DNA of 64,000 bases from Branchiostoma floridae (Eukaryota; Chordata; Leptocardii; Amphioxiformes; Branchiostomatidae), in contig NC_049994.1 in NCBI RefSeq assembly GCF_000003815.2, forward strand, positions 10,308,538 through 10,372,537, in the 5' to 3' direction. Within the stretch, counting starts at the first letter, position 1, and each line of letters opens with the position of its first letter. The translations under genes were made by a program, and so were the position numbers. The notes beneath the pieces were generated by a model. The model was not told the origin of the DNA. It ran no database searches and saw nothing but the letters and a program-made list of their open reading frames with translations. This document shows, piece after piece, positions 12,101-23,639 of this stretch.

Positions 12101-13035
12101 AAGGTCCCCCTGAGTATCGGCAGCACATCTTCTATTAATCTTGTCTTTATGACATGAATAATGTAATTGGAATAGCAGAGTAACTCTTAACTTTATTCCG
12201 CTGCTGCTGGGTTCTGATTCGTTGGTATTCGTTGAAACTATAAAGTAAAAATTAAACTGAAACTATATAAGTCTCTCTCACTCAATCTTTACTATAAAAG
12301 TATCTGTTTCTTTCTTTATTTATTCATTTTTTTTGTACAAAAATATACCAACCTAGGAAAATTCAGGAAAAAAAAGAACTTGCAATTTAAATGATAAAGA
12401 ATTAAACGAAGTTGGGGGGAAATGATTCTAATTGAACAAGCAATTCTCAGGCTTACAAAACTCAAGTCTGATAATTGCAAATTGGTATACTTCTACAAGC
12501 CTCTAGAACGTAATAAGTGATGTAAATTTTACAACCATCTTTTTGTAGCAACCAGAGAAGTAAACAAGTATAGAAACTTTTGCAACATTTCGATCACTTT
12601 GCTGAGCGAGACACAAAACACAAAAACAAATACAAAGAAGTTGTACCTCACTTTTATTCATACGAGGTATTACATCAATATGTCTATATGTACACTATTG
12701 ATCGACAGTGGACTACATTGATCACAATTTGTTTGCTTACAATGTACCTTACAAAAATTCAACAAGAAAACACATATGTTACTGGAAGTGAATATTTTCC
12801 ACTGTGGAATACGTTTGAATTCCCTCTTAACAGATATCGAAATTTAACGAGTGCTCTCCATTACATTTTACGTGTAATTCTCCATAAAAACCTTTACCAG
12901 ATAGTGGTGCTGTGAACTCCCATGTTACGTGTATAAAGACGAACAGAATACGGAAGGGGAGAGGAGGTTAAGAGCCCATTTTGTTATCATTGTGTAAACT
13001 TGTCACAAGAGAAACACGTTGAAAACAATACTACG

Positions 13036-13046
13036 CCCCCCCCCCC
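13036..13046 (+). repeat. Mononucleotide run (C11)
   Basis: Eleven consecutive C. A site where sequencing errors or length polymorphism are likely. Confidence 0.95.
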
Positions 13047-14418
13047 TCCTACAACTCTAGGAAGTGTATTTGCTGTTGATTTTCACACTCCCAATGTTTC
13101 TTACACCACTTGTGGTGTATAAAGCTAACACTAAAAGCTAACACTACTGTAACAACTTGGCCAAACATTTGTGGGAACTATCATAAACTTACAGCTTGTT
13201 GTAACTGTCATCTTACGTTGTTGGTACACGCTTTCCTTTCTACCAGTAAACTGTCCAAGAGAATAGCTAAAGAAAAGAAAAAGGCTAAAGGTAACTATTT
13301 TTCATAATTTTCATACGCAATTCAAATCATATTACAAAAGTATTTTATACCCACCGTTTTTTTTCATCTTCAGCCAATTCTTATATACTATTTTGTTGTG
13401 TTGTTGTGTGTGGCCAAAGTGATTTTTGTGAGAAAATATTTGAAACGTTTTGCGGTCTCAGAAGGTTTTACGTACCCTGTTATTAACCACGCCGTTGGGA
13501 AGCTATTTATTGCTAGACTAACCGTGTAATTTTCTTACAAACTGCACAAGCAGTAACTTTCATGTAGTCCTTACACGGGCGTTTTTCACTCGCCACCTCT
13601 GACCCAGGTATAGATCCCTGTATTCAAAAACGTTCCCTCTCCAAAACTTAAATCCATAACCGACAGATTTATAGTTTTTTAATGGAAGTAATAAGCGGAA
13701 CGATATTGTTCATTTTCTCAATTTTGACTGTGTACAGTTTGCCTCTTTTGTTTGAAACATTTTTTTGTTCATTTTCACGTAAGGATCTTGAAGTGCATCT
13801 TAAGAATTGAATGGAGACGACATTTTTACGCAAAGGTCGCAGGGGCTAAACATGGCTGTAATGTCCTAGAATCTTTCATCGTGAATATTACGGGTTGACA
13901 TGCTTGTCAAAACCTCGCAAAAAGGGTTGTATTTCATGAATTGGTAGTAAGGTCCGATATGTAGAGCTTTACGACTAAAAGGCGCTAAGTGCACATCGGA
14001 CGTGTTGGGTAAAAAAAAATAGCAAGCTTTGGGGGAATAGTCCTTGTGGAATGAAAATCTACGCGGAGTAAAAAGTAAATGTACTTCTAAGTCCATTTCT
14101 GTGCAATTTTACTTGACGACATACTATATAGGCTATTTCGCTAACGACGCTACAAAATAACCACGCATATAATACCTATAACTGCACGTTAGCTGGGTGG
14201 AAGCGTAACTCCTAGACGCCTGCTTTGAGCTGAGCTAATGCTTTATAGTTGTTAGGTGGCTACAAATGGGCGCAAAGTTTAGTCTGACTACTCTCTCTAC
14301 TGATCCACAGGCTATGAAAGTTTCTCACAACTCGTGAAAAGTAAACGGGTGAGCGCGGGTCATTATTTTGTGGGTTTGCCAATGAGTGTCAACCCCCGCG
14401 TTGACTGATATACGGTTT

Positions 14419-14468
14419 GTTTATTACAGACGCCGCTCTCCCATTGGCTCTTGAGCGATCACGTGGTG
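14419..14468 (+). promoter_or_regulatory. Proximal promoter module of the Hox11-like gene
   Basis: Ordered motifs: GTTTATT (14419-14425, Fox/posterior-Hox type), ATTGGCT (14443-14449, reverse CCAAT box) and CACGTGGTG (14460-14468, E-box of USF/MYC type). The E-box lies 159 bases before the ATG. No TATA box is visible. The same three motifs in the same order lie upstream of the Hox10-like gene. Confidence 0.6.
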
Positions 14469-14558
14469 AATTTAGGACTCTCTCAAGAGGCATTGATTTC
14501 TGGGGGTGAACCTGCGCCGGCATAGTTTGTGACTATCACGCCACGGATATCAAAACAT

Positions 14559-14573
14559 CGCCGTCAAACGGCG
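14559..14573 (+). promoter_or_regulatory. GC-rich hairpin in the presumed 5' UTR of the Hox11-like gene
   Basis: CGCCGT, a CAA loop and ACGGCG form a perfect 6-bp stem ending 45 bases before the start codon. Any effect on translation is speculative. Confidence 0.4.
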
Positions 14574-14618
14574 TCTGACAAGGGCTGTATATCTTCCAGC
14601 AGCCACCATAAACACGGA

Positions 14619-15150
14619 ATGGCTTATCCGGCCAGTGAGACATTCCAGGCCAATTTCTCCCTTTCCGCGGGCAAAAATGACTTCGCACTGGGAGTGAGTC
14701 CACCGGCCGGTATGGACGGATACTGGCTGCAACCTTTCCACGATCTCAAACCGCGCGGGGACGCAGGGGGGTGGCACCTGCCCGGACTCTGTATGCCAAA
14801 AGGCGAAGCCCACGCGGACGGTCTGCGGTTGGGCCCCCTGGGGTACCCCTGTCGGGAGGGCAAGGACATGAACTTGACTGACACCCGTAGAATCCTGCCC
14901 TCCACTTTCCACCCGTTTTACGATGTCAGTGCAGGTGCTCATCACCGGGACCAGATCGCCAGAGCGCAGCTTCACAACACCGCCGCTTACGACTCCAAGT
15001 GTTGCCAGCCACAGATGAACAACGTCTGCACCTACACCTCAGCTTCCACCGCCGACCGGACCGAACAGGTGAGCCAGGCCTGGGACGGACAGGGATGCCA
15101 GCCGGCCGACGGACCACCGACGCCCGCCCAGGGCAACTCTTCTGGTGACG
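14619..15150 (+). CDS. Hox11: Exon 1 of the Hox11-like gene
   Basis: Encodes residues 1-177 plus one base. The donor is GACG|GTAAGA at 15150/15151, phase 1, a strong consensus. A weaker phase-1 alternative, TCTG|GTGACG, lies six bases upstream and would drop two residues. Confidence 0.9.
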
Positions 15151-18100
15151 GTAAGACTCCGTGTGCACACTTGTAGACATCTTACTACATGCAGGTGTAA
15201 GGGCCACTGCTCTTATCATCATGTGCAACAAAATTGTTGTTGGACATTTTACAAGGATTTCGACCGAAAGGGGATAAAACTTGCATATTTTTTTTCAAAG
15301 CTGCTTAAGTTCAGAAAACTATTTCCAATGCGTTCTGCAAGAAGAGGGCAACATGACACTGTTATCCACCACCATAAGTTCAAATTATCAGTTCATATTC
15401 AGTTGTTATCTGTTCAATGTATAACTCCACGTTTTCAGACACTTACAATTATCAGAGTTACCATACAAAGCCACGTCATTCATAATTTCATAAGCGCAAG
15501 ATATAAGATTGGATAGGAATTTTTCTATTTTCAGATATACTATGTTTAAGACGTTCCACAAGATCGTTAAATGGCGAAGATCTTTCACGGTTTCCTATAT
15601 CTATAAAGCGCGGACATTATCTTGTTTATAGAAACTTAATAACCACTTGTTACCTCAGTGTAACGATGGTACTAGGCTAACGGTCATGTGGTAAGAATAT
15701 TCGTGGTTTGGGGTCACGAATTTACGGGAGAGGGGCGGTTAAAACTTTATGCGAGTTATTTTCACAGTCAGAAAAGTTTATTCGTCTTCCCGCACACGCG
15801 TCGAGACCCGCGGTTTTTGGTAGAGAAATGCCCCTCTACGACTTGCGGCATTACTGCAGGCTAGCGCGTGCTTGTGTTATGACATGTGTTGCATGTATGG
15901 GAGCGCCGTACATGTTACTTCTCTTTATCAAGTGAACACAAACTGTCTACTTGTCTACTTCATCAACTGGGAGAAGTCTTGAAACATATCTGACACAATT
16001 TGATATGGTTCCTGTCAAAGACACAGTGTGGTTTAGTAATTTTAATCGAATTTTCACGCTCTTAATTCTGTGGTAGCATTTTCTGTTACACGGCAACACA
16101 AATAGAGATCTAAACCAGCCCAATTGATGAAAAAAAACGACGAATCTGTCGTATCGTTTCATTTCATCTCCGTTTACAGGAAATAGACCCAATTAGTAAA
16201 GAACGAAACGCGTCTAAATGGACGCACAATCATTGTCGTGCAGTTAGTAAATCAGATTTTGGCTTCGCTTGTGGTTTGGCTGTGCGCCAAAAATAAGAGT
16301 GTTAGGCAGATTCGACTTAACGATATCTGCTGTATCTAGAACCCGGTGTTTAGATTCACTGTTGCTTGGATTTTTAGATTTAGAAAGGATGAACAAAGAG
16401 ATAAGATTCTGGCATCATTCATTTTTCTTTTATCCGATACACTGACACTGCATAAACATATAACTCTGCTATATTTCAAAGGATTCAGTCGAACGCCAAG
16501 AGTGTTGAATGAGTAGGATGCCATAATCTTTGCGATCCAAGAAACTGTTGAATGATAAGATATGATGTTGAAAAGTCTCATATTGTATTTGCAGACCTGT
16601 GCAGATTTTGTTGATAAGTGTCAATCATTTTCACAGTGCATAACAGTTGAAGGACCGCAAAGATTGTCAAAATGTTCATGTCATGTCGTGGTTCTACCAA
16701 AGATGCTCTCTAGTATTGATGTAGAAAAGGGTGTGAAAAACTGACTCCAAGGCAATGATTGAAGCTGTACATGCTCAGATTGTAGTCAACAAATAGAACA
16801 AAATCTTCATTACTTCAATGCACAACGTACAGTCTCCAAGTGAAAATATTCTGCGATTTTTCAGATACCTTTTGGTTGTGAACTGTCATAAACGTCAAGC
16901 ACTTTAGTTCTAAAGGTTAATACATGACCTCCAGTGATGAATAGTATTTTTATGGGACACAAAATATAAAATACGATGTTGTGGGTATTTATAGACATTA
17001 ATTAACCATTTACTCTGTCTTCTTCCCGTTTATTTAGTGACTTCCAACTGGATGAGCGCGAAGAGCACGCGGAAGAAGCGGTGCCCCTACACGAAGTACC
17101 AGACGCTGGAGTTAGAGAAGGAGTTCCTCTTCAACATGTTCGTGACAAGAGAGCGGAGACAGGAGATTGCCAGACAACTCAACCTCACGGATAGGCAGGT
17201 GTGTAACAAAATATACATCAAAATCTAAAGGTTCGGGGTTCGAATCCTCAATGTTGTACTCTTCCGAAAGGCAGTATACATCTATCATCTTACTCGACTC
17301 CAATGAAACTGAGTACCTATGGACGGTGTGTAACAAACATAGTCATCAAATGTTCTGGGCTCGAATCCCTAATGTTGCACTCTTCGGAAAGGCAGTATAC
17401 ATCTATGTTGTAAACTCGACTCCAATGCAACTGAGTACCTATGGATGTCTGTAGTTAAAGCCGTCTTCTTGGGTGGGGCATAAAGATGGAGGTCTCATGT
17501 TTGAGGAGAGCCACATCTTGAGGACGTTACAGAACCCAACGCACTTATTGAAAAGAGTAGGGGTCCTTCTTCTTATGGGTGCATCGGACCTTACAGTCCG
17601 GACAAGTTGTAATATGTACACATTTTTGAAGCTAACCACAATTTTAAGCCGATACAATTTACGTACTTTGCTACCATCGTGTGTGAATAGGTTCACATCC
17701 AATTTCATGGATAAAGAAGGTGTGTTGTATTTGGATGTCCAGGCAATACCCATATATGCTAACTAGGAGACCGAAAAAAACAAACCAACAAACACATTCT
17801 GAGACTAATTCTGGTTTGTCAAATGAGCTGTATTTCTTGTCATCACCTTCTATTTATCCCAATTGCTCTGCTTAACTCCAAAATAGAAAACAAAGCACAT
17901 CGACACTAACGTTTACAGAAGAGGCTTGGGCCGTTCTTGTGAGTTTATGGTGTGAAGGCGTAACCATACTTACAAATAACATCAAGGGACAAACCAAGCC
18001 TTGTAAGGTCTACATGAAATGCACCTTCATACGCTCCATTCAAAAACATTCTATTGCTCATTTTGTACGGTATACGGGGACCTATTTTTATATACATTAT

Positions 18101-20466
18101 GAACAAACGTAAAGAGGTCTACAGTTATAGGTTTCTAGATCTCTTGACCATGTACTCTACAACGTATAGTTGTAGTAGGATTTCAACCAGGCTGAGACAT
18201 AACCAACCACTGACAATGATCTAAGACATGGCTTTCCTTAAGATAGCTGGATTTTAAAGGACATTTACAAGGATATCCTAAGAATATACCCGAGTTTGCT
18301 ATCGTGTGCCGATCATACTAAGCATGTGCCCGGGCACTACGATAAGGAAGCCAGCATTTGAGTGTCTAAAAGGGGGACAAAGACTGATCCGTCCCTGTAT
18401 CTTGTCCAAGGCCACCAGAGTGAGATAAGGCTTGCTTTCGGCTTCCAACCATCGCAAATTGTGTCCAAGATAAACCAACCAAACTTCCTTGAACTTCCTT
18501 GAAGACGTCTAGATAAATTTTGAAGACATTCTCATGATCGTTCACGTACATGTAGCGATGTAGGCTAAGTGTTGGGTTCTAGAAGAAGAAGAATATCGCT
18601 CTTGCATTTTAGTATCTCATGCAGTAAAACACGAAAACCACAAAATTATAGGCAAAGCTTCACTAAAAGTGTTGTAAACAACCATCAACATTGACAGGTA
18701 CACATTACACTATGACCATCAATATCTTTCCAATTTTCGATCATTGCATGCATTGTATGTCACAGTTTCTTTGTTATGGTCCCAAAATGTATATTTCTGA
18801 AGATAATGTAAGAAATTTAAACCCAAAAGAGTAAACCCAAAAAATGTTTGAGGTCTCCGATGACCCCCAAGTAACCTCTTTTTTTTCACACCCATACTCT
18901 TCTCCATTTCTAAACACACGGTGATGTACTGTACTTATGCAGTAGTAAATATGGCAGTTAAGCTCTCTAGAACTGCTCTTTAAGCCGACTTGCTACATTT
19001 TAGGGCCACCCAAACCTTCGACTTGCTCGTAGAATGTGCAGTTAAATAGTCGCACCATGGCGTGCAAGCTATTCGCACAATTTGCACAGCCGCGATAACA
19101 TCGAAACGACTCTGGTAAAGATACATTCAGCTATTTTTCATTCTTACCAGTCGGTCGGTAGAGTATTAATGCCAGTACTAAGGGTGACGAACTTGACAAC
19201 CAAGAGACACACCGAATAAAAAAAAAGTTTAAACAAATCCAGATTCTAGGACGGTGTTTTTTTGCATGTGTTCAAACGTTTATGCCACACACAAAATACA
19301 TTTCTGAATTTACGTCAAATGACAAAAAAATTCACAATATATGCCTGAAAAGAAACCGTTTTTAAAGATGCCCTTTGAACATCAGTCTAGCTTTTAAAGA
19401 TACCAGTTGAACATCAGTCTAGCTTTGCCAAAAATACATCAAGATACCGGCTACCATTTCTTGGTGTTTTCTAGTGTACCAACTTTGGTGGTATCAGCAT
19501 ACATACACCTTGTACAGCAATAAAAGTAAACTTGTGAATTATTCCCCAACATTCTCGTTGCAGAATATCATCTTTTGAAATCATCCAATCCACCTATCAA
19601 TGAAACTGTAGGTTTTCTATTTTCTTCTCAAGGCCCCCTCTCACTTGACGTGCGGCACGCTTGCGGCATTGCTGCGTTCGTTCACTGCGTCACTGTTTTG
19701 TTGTTTTCTTCGATTTTTTATGATTCAGATATTGCGCAATACGTAAAAGTATAACATAAAAGAAGACAAAATATACAACAAGTAAGAAAATTCGTTCTTT
19801 ATCTCTGAAATTCGTTGAGCATCTTCCGAACGCAGCAATGCCGCAAGCGTGCCGCACGTCAAGTGAGAGGGGGCCTTAAGTCTGCTGAAAAAAAGGAGTC
19901 AAACCCTGCATCAGTTACGTAGATATGGAATCTTGTCATAGACTAGCAATGTGGTATAATAAACGTTGTTTGTCTCACATATGTATTCACACACTTTATA
20001 CTTTTACAGTGTTTTTTCCGTCACACGCAGCAAATTTCCGTCAGTTGACGGAAAAACGGACGCTGGCTAGAGCCCTGTTTTACACTATCCATAATTGTTG
20101 TTCAGTCTACATTTGTACAATGCTAAACTTCCTTCAAACACAAAGGTATACAAGGATCGAAGTTTCAACGTCCACTGTCGCCTTTTTCATGATCAGCACT
20201 GAAAAGTTGCTCCGTGTATACCTTTGTGTTAGCATTCCATTGTGCTATGATTACTACCAACACAGATGAGCTTCCATGATAAAACGTTATCATTGTATTC
20301 ACAGGTGAAGATTTGGTTCCAAAACCGTCGCATGAAGATGAAACGAATGAAGCAGCGTGCCATGCAGCAACTTATGGAGGAGAAACAGCAGCAGCAGCAA
20401 CAACAGCATCCAACCCAGCAGCCGTCCCAACACTTACAACAAGTCCAGCCAATTCCACAGCCATGA
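14619..20466 (+). CDS. Hox11: Posterior (Abd-B class) Hox protein, Hox11-like, three exons
   Basis: Nuclear homeodomain transcription factor for posterior patterning. The CDS joins 14619-15150, 17038-17198 and 20305-20466 and gives 284 residues. The homeodomain covers residues 188-247: [20 protein letters not shown], then [32 protein letters not shown] with Q50 and N51, then [13 protein letters not shown] (residues 180-183) carries the Trp of the Abd-B PBX-contact motif. The N-terminal region is rich in Gly, Pro, His and Cys with no other domain; the C-terminus has seven consecutive Gln followed by Gln/Pro-rich sequence. Start choice: first in-frame ATG, G at -3 and +4; the frame is open back to a TAG at 14523 without another ATG. 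It resembles Hox9/10-type homeodomains as well, so the number is inferred mainly from its place posterior to the Hox10-like gene. Confidence 0.92.
15151..17037 (+). other. Intron 1 of the Hox11-like gene
   Basis: A 1.9-kb intron ending in TTTATTTAG. Most is AT-rich with nothing recognisable. One GC-richer stretch at about 15690-15920 (several CG dinucleotides, TTTATGCG and GTTATTTTC strings) stands out and could be a conserved noncoding element; this cannot be decided without alignment. Confidence 0.75.
17038..17198 (+). CDS. Hox11: Exon 2 of the Hox11-like gene (homeobox 5' part)
   Basis: The acceptor is TTTAG|TGACTT, with the split codon G|TG giving Val178. It encodes the SNW motif and homeodomain residues 1-44. 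The donor is AGGCAG|GTGTGT at 17198/17199, phase 0, between Q44 and V45. The donor's intronic bases are also the first bases of a duplicated SINE-like head. Confidence 0.95.
17199..17765 (+). mobile_element. tRNA-derived SINE-like insertion with duplicated head
   Basis: Two head copies start with GTGTGTAACAAA at 17199 and 17326 (127-bp period) and share TTCGAATCC-type B boxes, AAGGCAGTATACATCTAT and ACTGAGTACCTATGGA. The first copy has an exact Pol III B box, GGTTCGAATCC (17237-17247), inside a T-arm-like fold; the second has GGCTCGAATCC (17358-17368). A core follows (GAGGAGAGCCACATCTTGAG, then an AGAACCCAACGCACTTA string) that recurs near 43.55 kb, and a 3' part with GGTGTGTTGTA. The A box is not clear. 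Family name unknown to me; a metazoan SINE with a conserved central domain is the likely class. Confidence 0.7.
19360..19423 (+). repeat. 32-bp tandem duplication
   Basis: TTTTAAAGAT followed by a variable part and TTGAACATCAGTCTAGC occurs twice in direct succession, starting at 19360 and 19392. Confidence 0.9.
19630..19877. mobile_element. MITE with 51-bp perfect terminal inverted repeats
   Basis: Bases 19630-19680 (starting AAGGCCCCCTCTCACTTGAC) and 19827-19877 are exact reverse complements over 51 bp. The 146-bp interior is AT-rich with no coding potential, so the 248-bp element is a nonautonomous foldback DNA transposon. No convincing target-site duplication was found at either edge. The perfect arms suggest either a recent insertion or gene conversion between arms. 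Confidence 0.88.
20305..20466 (+). CDS. Hox11: Exon 3 of the Hox11-like gene (homeobox 3' part and C-terminus)
   Basis: The acceptor is TTCACAG|GTGAAG. It encodes homeodomain residues 45-60, then a 37-residue tail dominated by Gln and Pro. The poly-Gln run is a mix of CAG and CAA codons, so it is a translated trinucleotide tract with length-change potential. TGA at 20464-20466. Confidence 0.95.
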   Translation: MKIWFQNRRMKMKRMKQRAMQQLMEEKQQQQQQQHPTQQPSQHLQQVQPIPQP

Positions 20467-21000
20467 TCGCATAGCTACACTTGTTTTTGCTACGTCCAAT
20501 TGTCCATTATTGTAATCAGAATGTGCTGCTTGATTTTGTACATTGTATACCACATCGTCCATATCATAAATGCGTTGGAAATTACAACAACAACTAGAAG
20601 AAGGTATATTACGATTGAGCTAATATGTAGAACAAGGAGATTGTAAGCCCGTGAATTGTGGGAAAGACTGTATGTTAAATTCTTGACGAATGTGCTACGG
20701 CACTTATGTAGAATGTAACAGTGTAAAAGATGAAAGAAAAGAAGAAAAGACGTCTTCCTGTGCAACTTTTCATTCCGTGAATGTTTTAACATATGTACTG
20801 GAGAAGACGGGATAGGTTATGTTATCTGTGAGGTGCTAAGTTTTGCTGTGTGCCCGTTGTGTGTATACCTTGCTTGCCTGCGAAAAACGAAAATCTTTGT
20901 CCATAGATATATCATAATAACTGCCATGTGTAAATAAGTTGATAACCTATAATATTCCATTGCCTCATACAGGTACCTACTTCATTTTCATGCATTTCTA

Positions 21001-21483
21001 NNNNNNNNNNNNNNNNNNNNNNNNNNNNNNNNNNNNNNNNNNNNNNNNNNNNNNNNNNNNNNNNNNNNNNNNNNNNNNNNNNNNNNNNNNNNNNNNNNNN
21101 NNNNNNNNNNNNNNNNNNNNNNNNNNNNNNNNNNNNNNNNNNNNNNNNNNNNNNNNNNNNNNNNNNNNNNNNNNNNNNNNNNNNNNNNNNNNNNNNNNNN
21201 NNNNNNNNNNNNNNNNNNNNNNNNNNNNNNNNNNNNNNNNNNNNNNNNNNNNNNNNNNNNNNNNNNNNNNNNNNNNNNNNNNNNNNNNNNNNNNNNNNNN
21301 NNNNNNNNNNNNNNNNNNNNNNNNNNNNNNNNNNNNNNNNNNNNNNNNNNNNNNNNNNNNNNNNNNNNNNNNNNNNNNNNNNNNNNNNNNNNNNNNNNNN
21401 NNNNNNNNNNNNNNNNNNNNNNNNNNNNNNNNNNNNNNNNNNNNNNNNNNNNNNNNNNNNNNNNNNNNNNNNNNNNNNNNNNN
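21001..21483. other. Assembly gap
   Basis: Run of 483 N, within the presumed 3' UTR. Confidence 1.
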
Positions 21484-21942
21484 ATACGGAAATAAGGGTA
21501 TTTCAGATCCATTGTTTGCTTGTATTTGCAGTGAAAGTCTATCTAATGTAAAGCATAGGCATCAAGTAAATTTTGTATCGTAACTTTTAGAGTAACTGTA
21601 CATGCCGTCTTACAATCATAAAACTAGTACTACATATATATATAACGTTTTCTGTGCACAGAATATACACATATAAAATTGCACGAGAATTATATCTGTA
21701 TCAAATTTAGAAGCTAGTGTATTAATGTATTATTCTTTGTTTTTGCACTCATCTTTGCTGCTTTTGTATATACATATGTTTATTACATACATTATGTTAT
21801 TCGGCTTGTAGCTAGTGAAGAGACCTTGTCCTTTCTCAACAGTAGTGAAAATATTAAAATTACAATTACAATATCGAAGATACAGAATTCGAAGTATCAT
21901 ACAAGAAATGTTGAGCCTTCTTGTTTCTAATTTTTCGTTCTG

Positions 21943-21948
21943 AATAAA
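21943..21948 (+). terminator. Candidate poly(A) signal of the Hox11-like gene
   Basis: AATAAA followed within 30-40 bases by a GT-rich stretch (TGTCTGTTGGTTTT), a good cleavage-site context. Confidence 0.5.
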
Positions 21949-23639
21949 ATGTGTGCCAAAAGCTGAAATTGTCTGTTGGTTTTCGTATAGTTACTTTTAG
22001 ATTAAAAAACACATATCCATCTTTTAAGCCCATATACTGATATAACCAGAGTGAAGTACAGTTGCTATTTCTCGATGGTTACAATGAAACTTTTTCACAT
22101 GTATAGTGCCATCGTATGAGTATAATTCAGTTCAGAGAACCCCCTTGCACTTTTTCAAACATACGTTCTGTTCTTGAAATTGTGAACAAACCAACCTTGA
22201 CTTTTCTACAGTTAAATCAAATCAAATGTATCGACATGGAAAAAGACACATTAAATTTATAGAATGTCTACTACTACCCATTACTTAGTCGACATAAAGC
22301 ACGATCGCAGGCAACATTATATCATGCCATTTTTGACTTTCATCCAGAAAGAGAACTAATACAATATGTATTTCTTCCTGTCTCTCTGGGTCCGTACCTT
22401 GTATAAGGTCCTAAATTTCCTATCTAGATTTGGCAAAGAAATAGTTTTTAAGTGTTGCGTCCGCTGCACAGTATAACAGTCATGAGATACTTGAAAATAA
22501 ACGATTTTGAATATTCGTGGATGCCAGAGTATTGCAGAATCTATGCAACGCAGTGAGGAACAGCGAGTTCGTAGTAGATAATCTTCAAGTTTTGTATATA
22601 CACGAAATCACGTTCCCGATTAGGTCGTTATCCTAACAATATTTCGGTCATCACTTATGTTTCTATTAACTTCACATTTTCATTCAATTAACGGCTGAAT
22701 TTGTCATGAAAAGGAAGGAAATGCACGGGGAAACCAAGAAAGAAAACACACAAGGAGTGGCAACATTTGGGAGCATGTGCCGGGAACAGTAATATTCGTA
22801 CCTTGTTTTTCGTTATTCCAGAAGAAGGGTTTGTATATCTATATGCTTGTACTGTCTGTTGAATACATTCCAGAATAAGCTGAACGCCTACAAAACAATA
22901 TTTATGAAATATTTGATCCCACAATAGTAGTAAGTCTAGATAAATGTGAGTCGACGCAAAAGCAGAATATGCCGGGAGCAATGCTAGTTTGGCTACACAG
23001 TTCAGTGTAGGACAACATGACTTGTGCACAGAAATACAACGAAAAATCTAAACGAAAGATGACCTACTAAATACAGATACTTCCAACTTTATGTACGTTT
23101 GACATCTTGAATTTTCGTAATTTGTAATTGTGTAGAAAATGTGCTGATTTTAGAAGAATACTCACTTAAATTTCAAATATCGTGGCGATTCGATAGAGGC
23201 CACGTTGTACGAATGCATAGCCTTTGTCTATTTCAACATTGAAATTATCAAACACAACGAAAAATGCTCGATAGTACGAATCAAACATCCACTTGTGAAA
23301 TTCCTAGTCCCGGTATACTGTTTCCAAAGCATTTTTACTTCCAGAAGCGAAAATGATGTTGGCATGAATGTGCTTTTCGCCCTTTGCAATGCTACGAATG
23401 GCAAATCCGAATGACATTCCTTGTCAGGTGCTGTACGCTAGCTATGCCTATTAAAGTTCATGCATACCAAATTAAGAGAGGTGTTCAAATGTGATTGACA
23501 CATTCACCCGGTTAGCGTCAATTTCATAGACATGGAATTTACTGTTATGAAGTGCGAAGCACACCACTTCAGTATGACAGTATTTACTGGAACTAGCGAC
23601 TACGGTTACTGGCACGGTGGCTGAAACCTCTTCTTGTGT

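Larger units (their letters stand above)
3821..14400. other. Intergenic region between the Hox12-like and Hox11-like genes
   Basis: About 10.5 kb, AT-rich, with one assembly gap. Open frames are all below 115 codons, lie on both strands and have no recognisable domain. Items found inside are listed separately: a 198-bp tandem duplication, an inverted repeat/DR1-like site near 8.1 kb, a short duplication near 9.0 kb and a C-run at 13.04 kb. Nothing else could be supported. Confidence 0.7.
17199..20304 (+). other. Intron 2 of the Hox11-like gene, inside the homeobox (44/45)
   Basis: A 3.1-kb intron ending in GTATTCACAG. It starts with a SINE-like composite and holds a 32-bp tandem duplication and a MITE with long terminal inverted repeats, all listed separately. 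Remaining sequence (17770-19350) shows nothing recognisable. Confidence 0.9.
20467..21948 (+). other. Presumed 3' UTR of the Hox11-like gene
   Basis: AT-rich, with a 483-base assembly gap inside. It ends at the AATAAA listed next, which would give a 3' UTR of about 1.5 kb. Extent is inferred. Confidence 0.4.
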
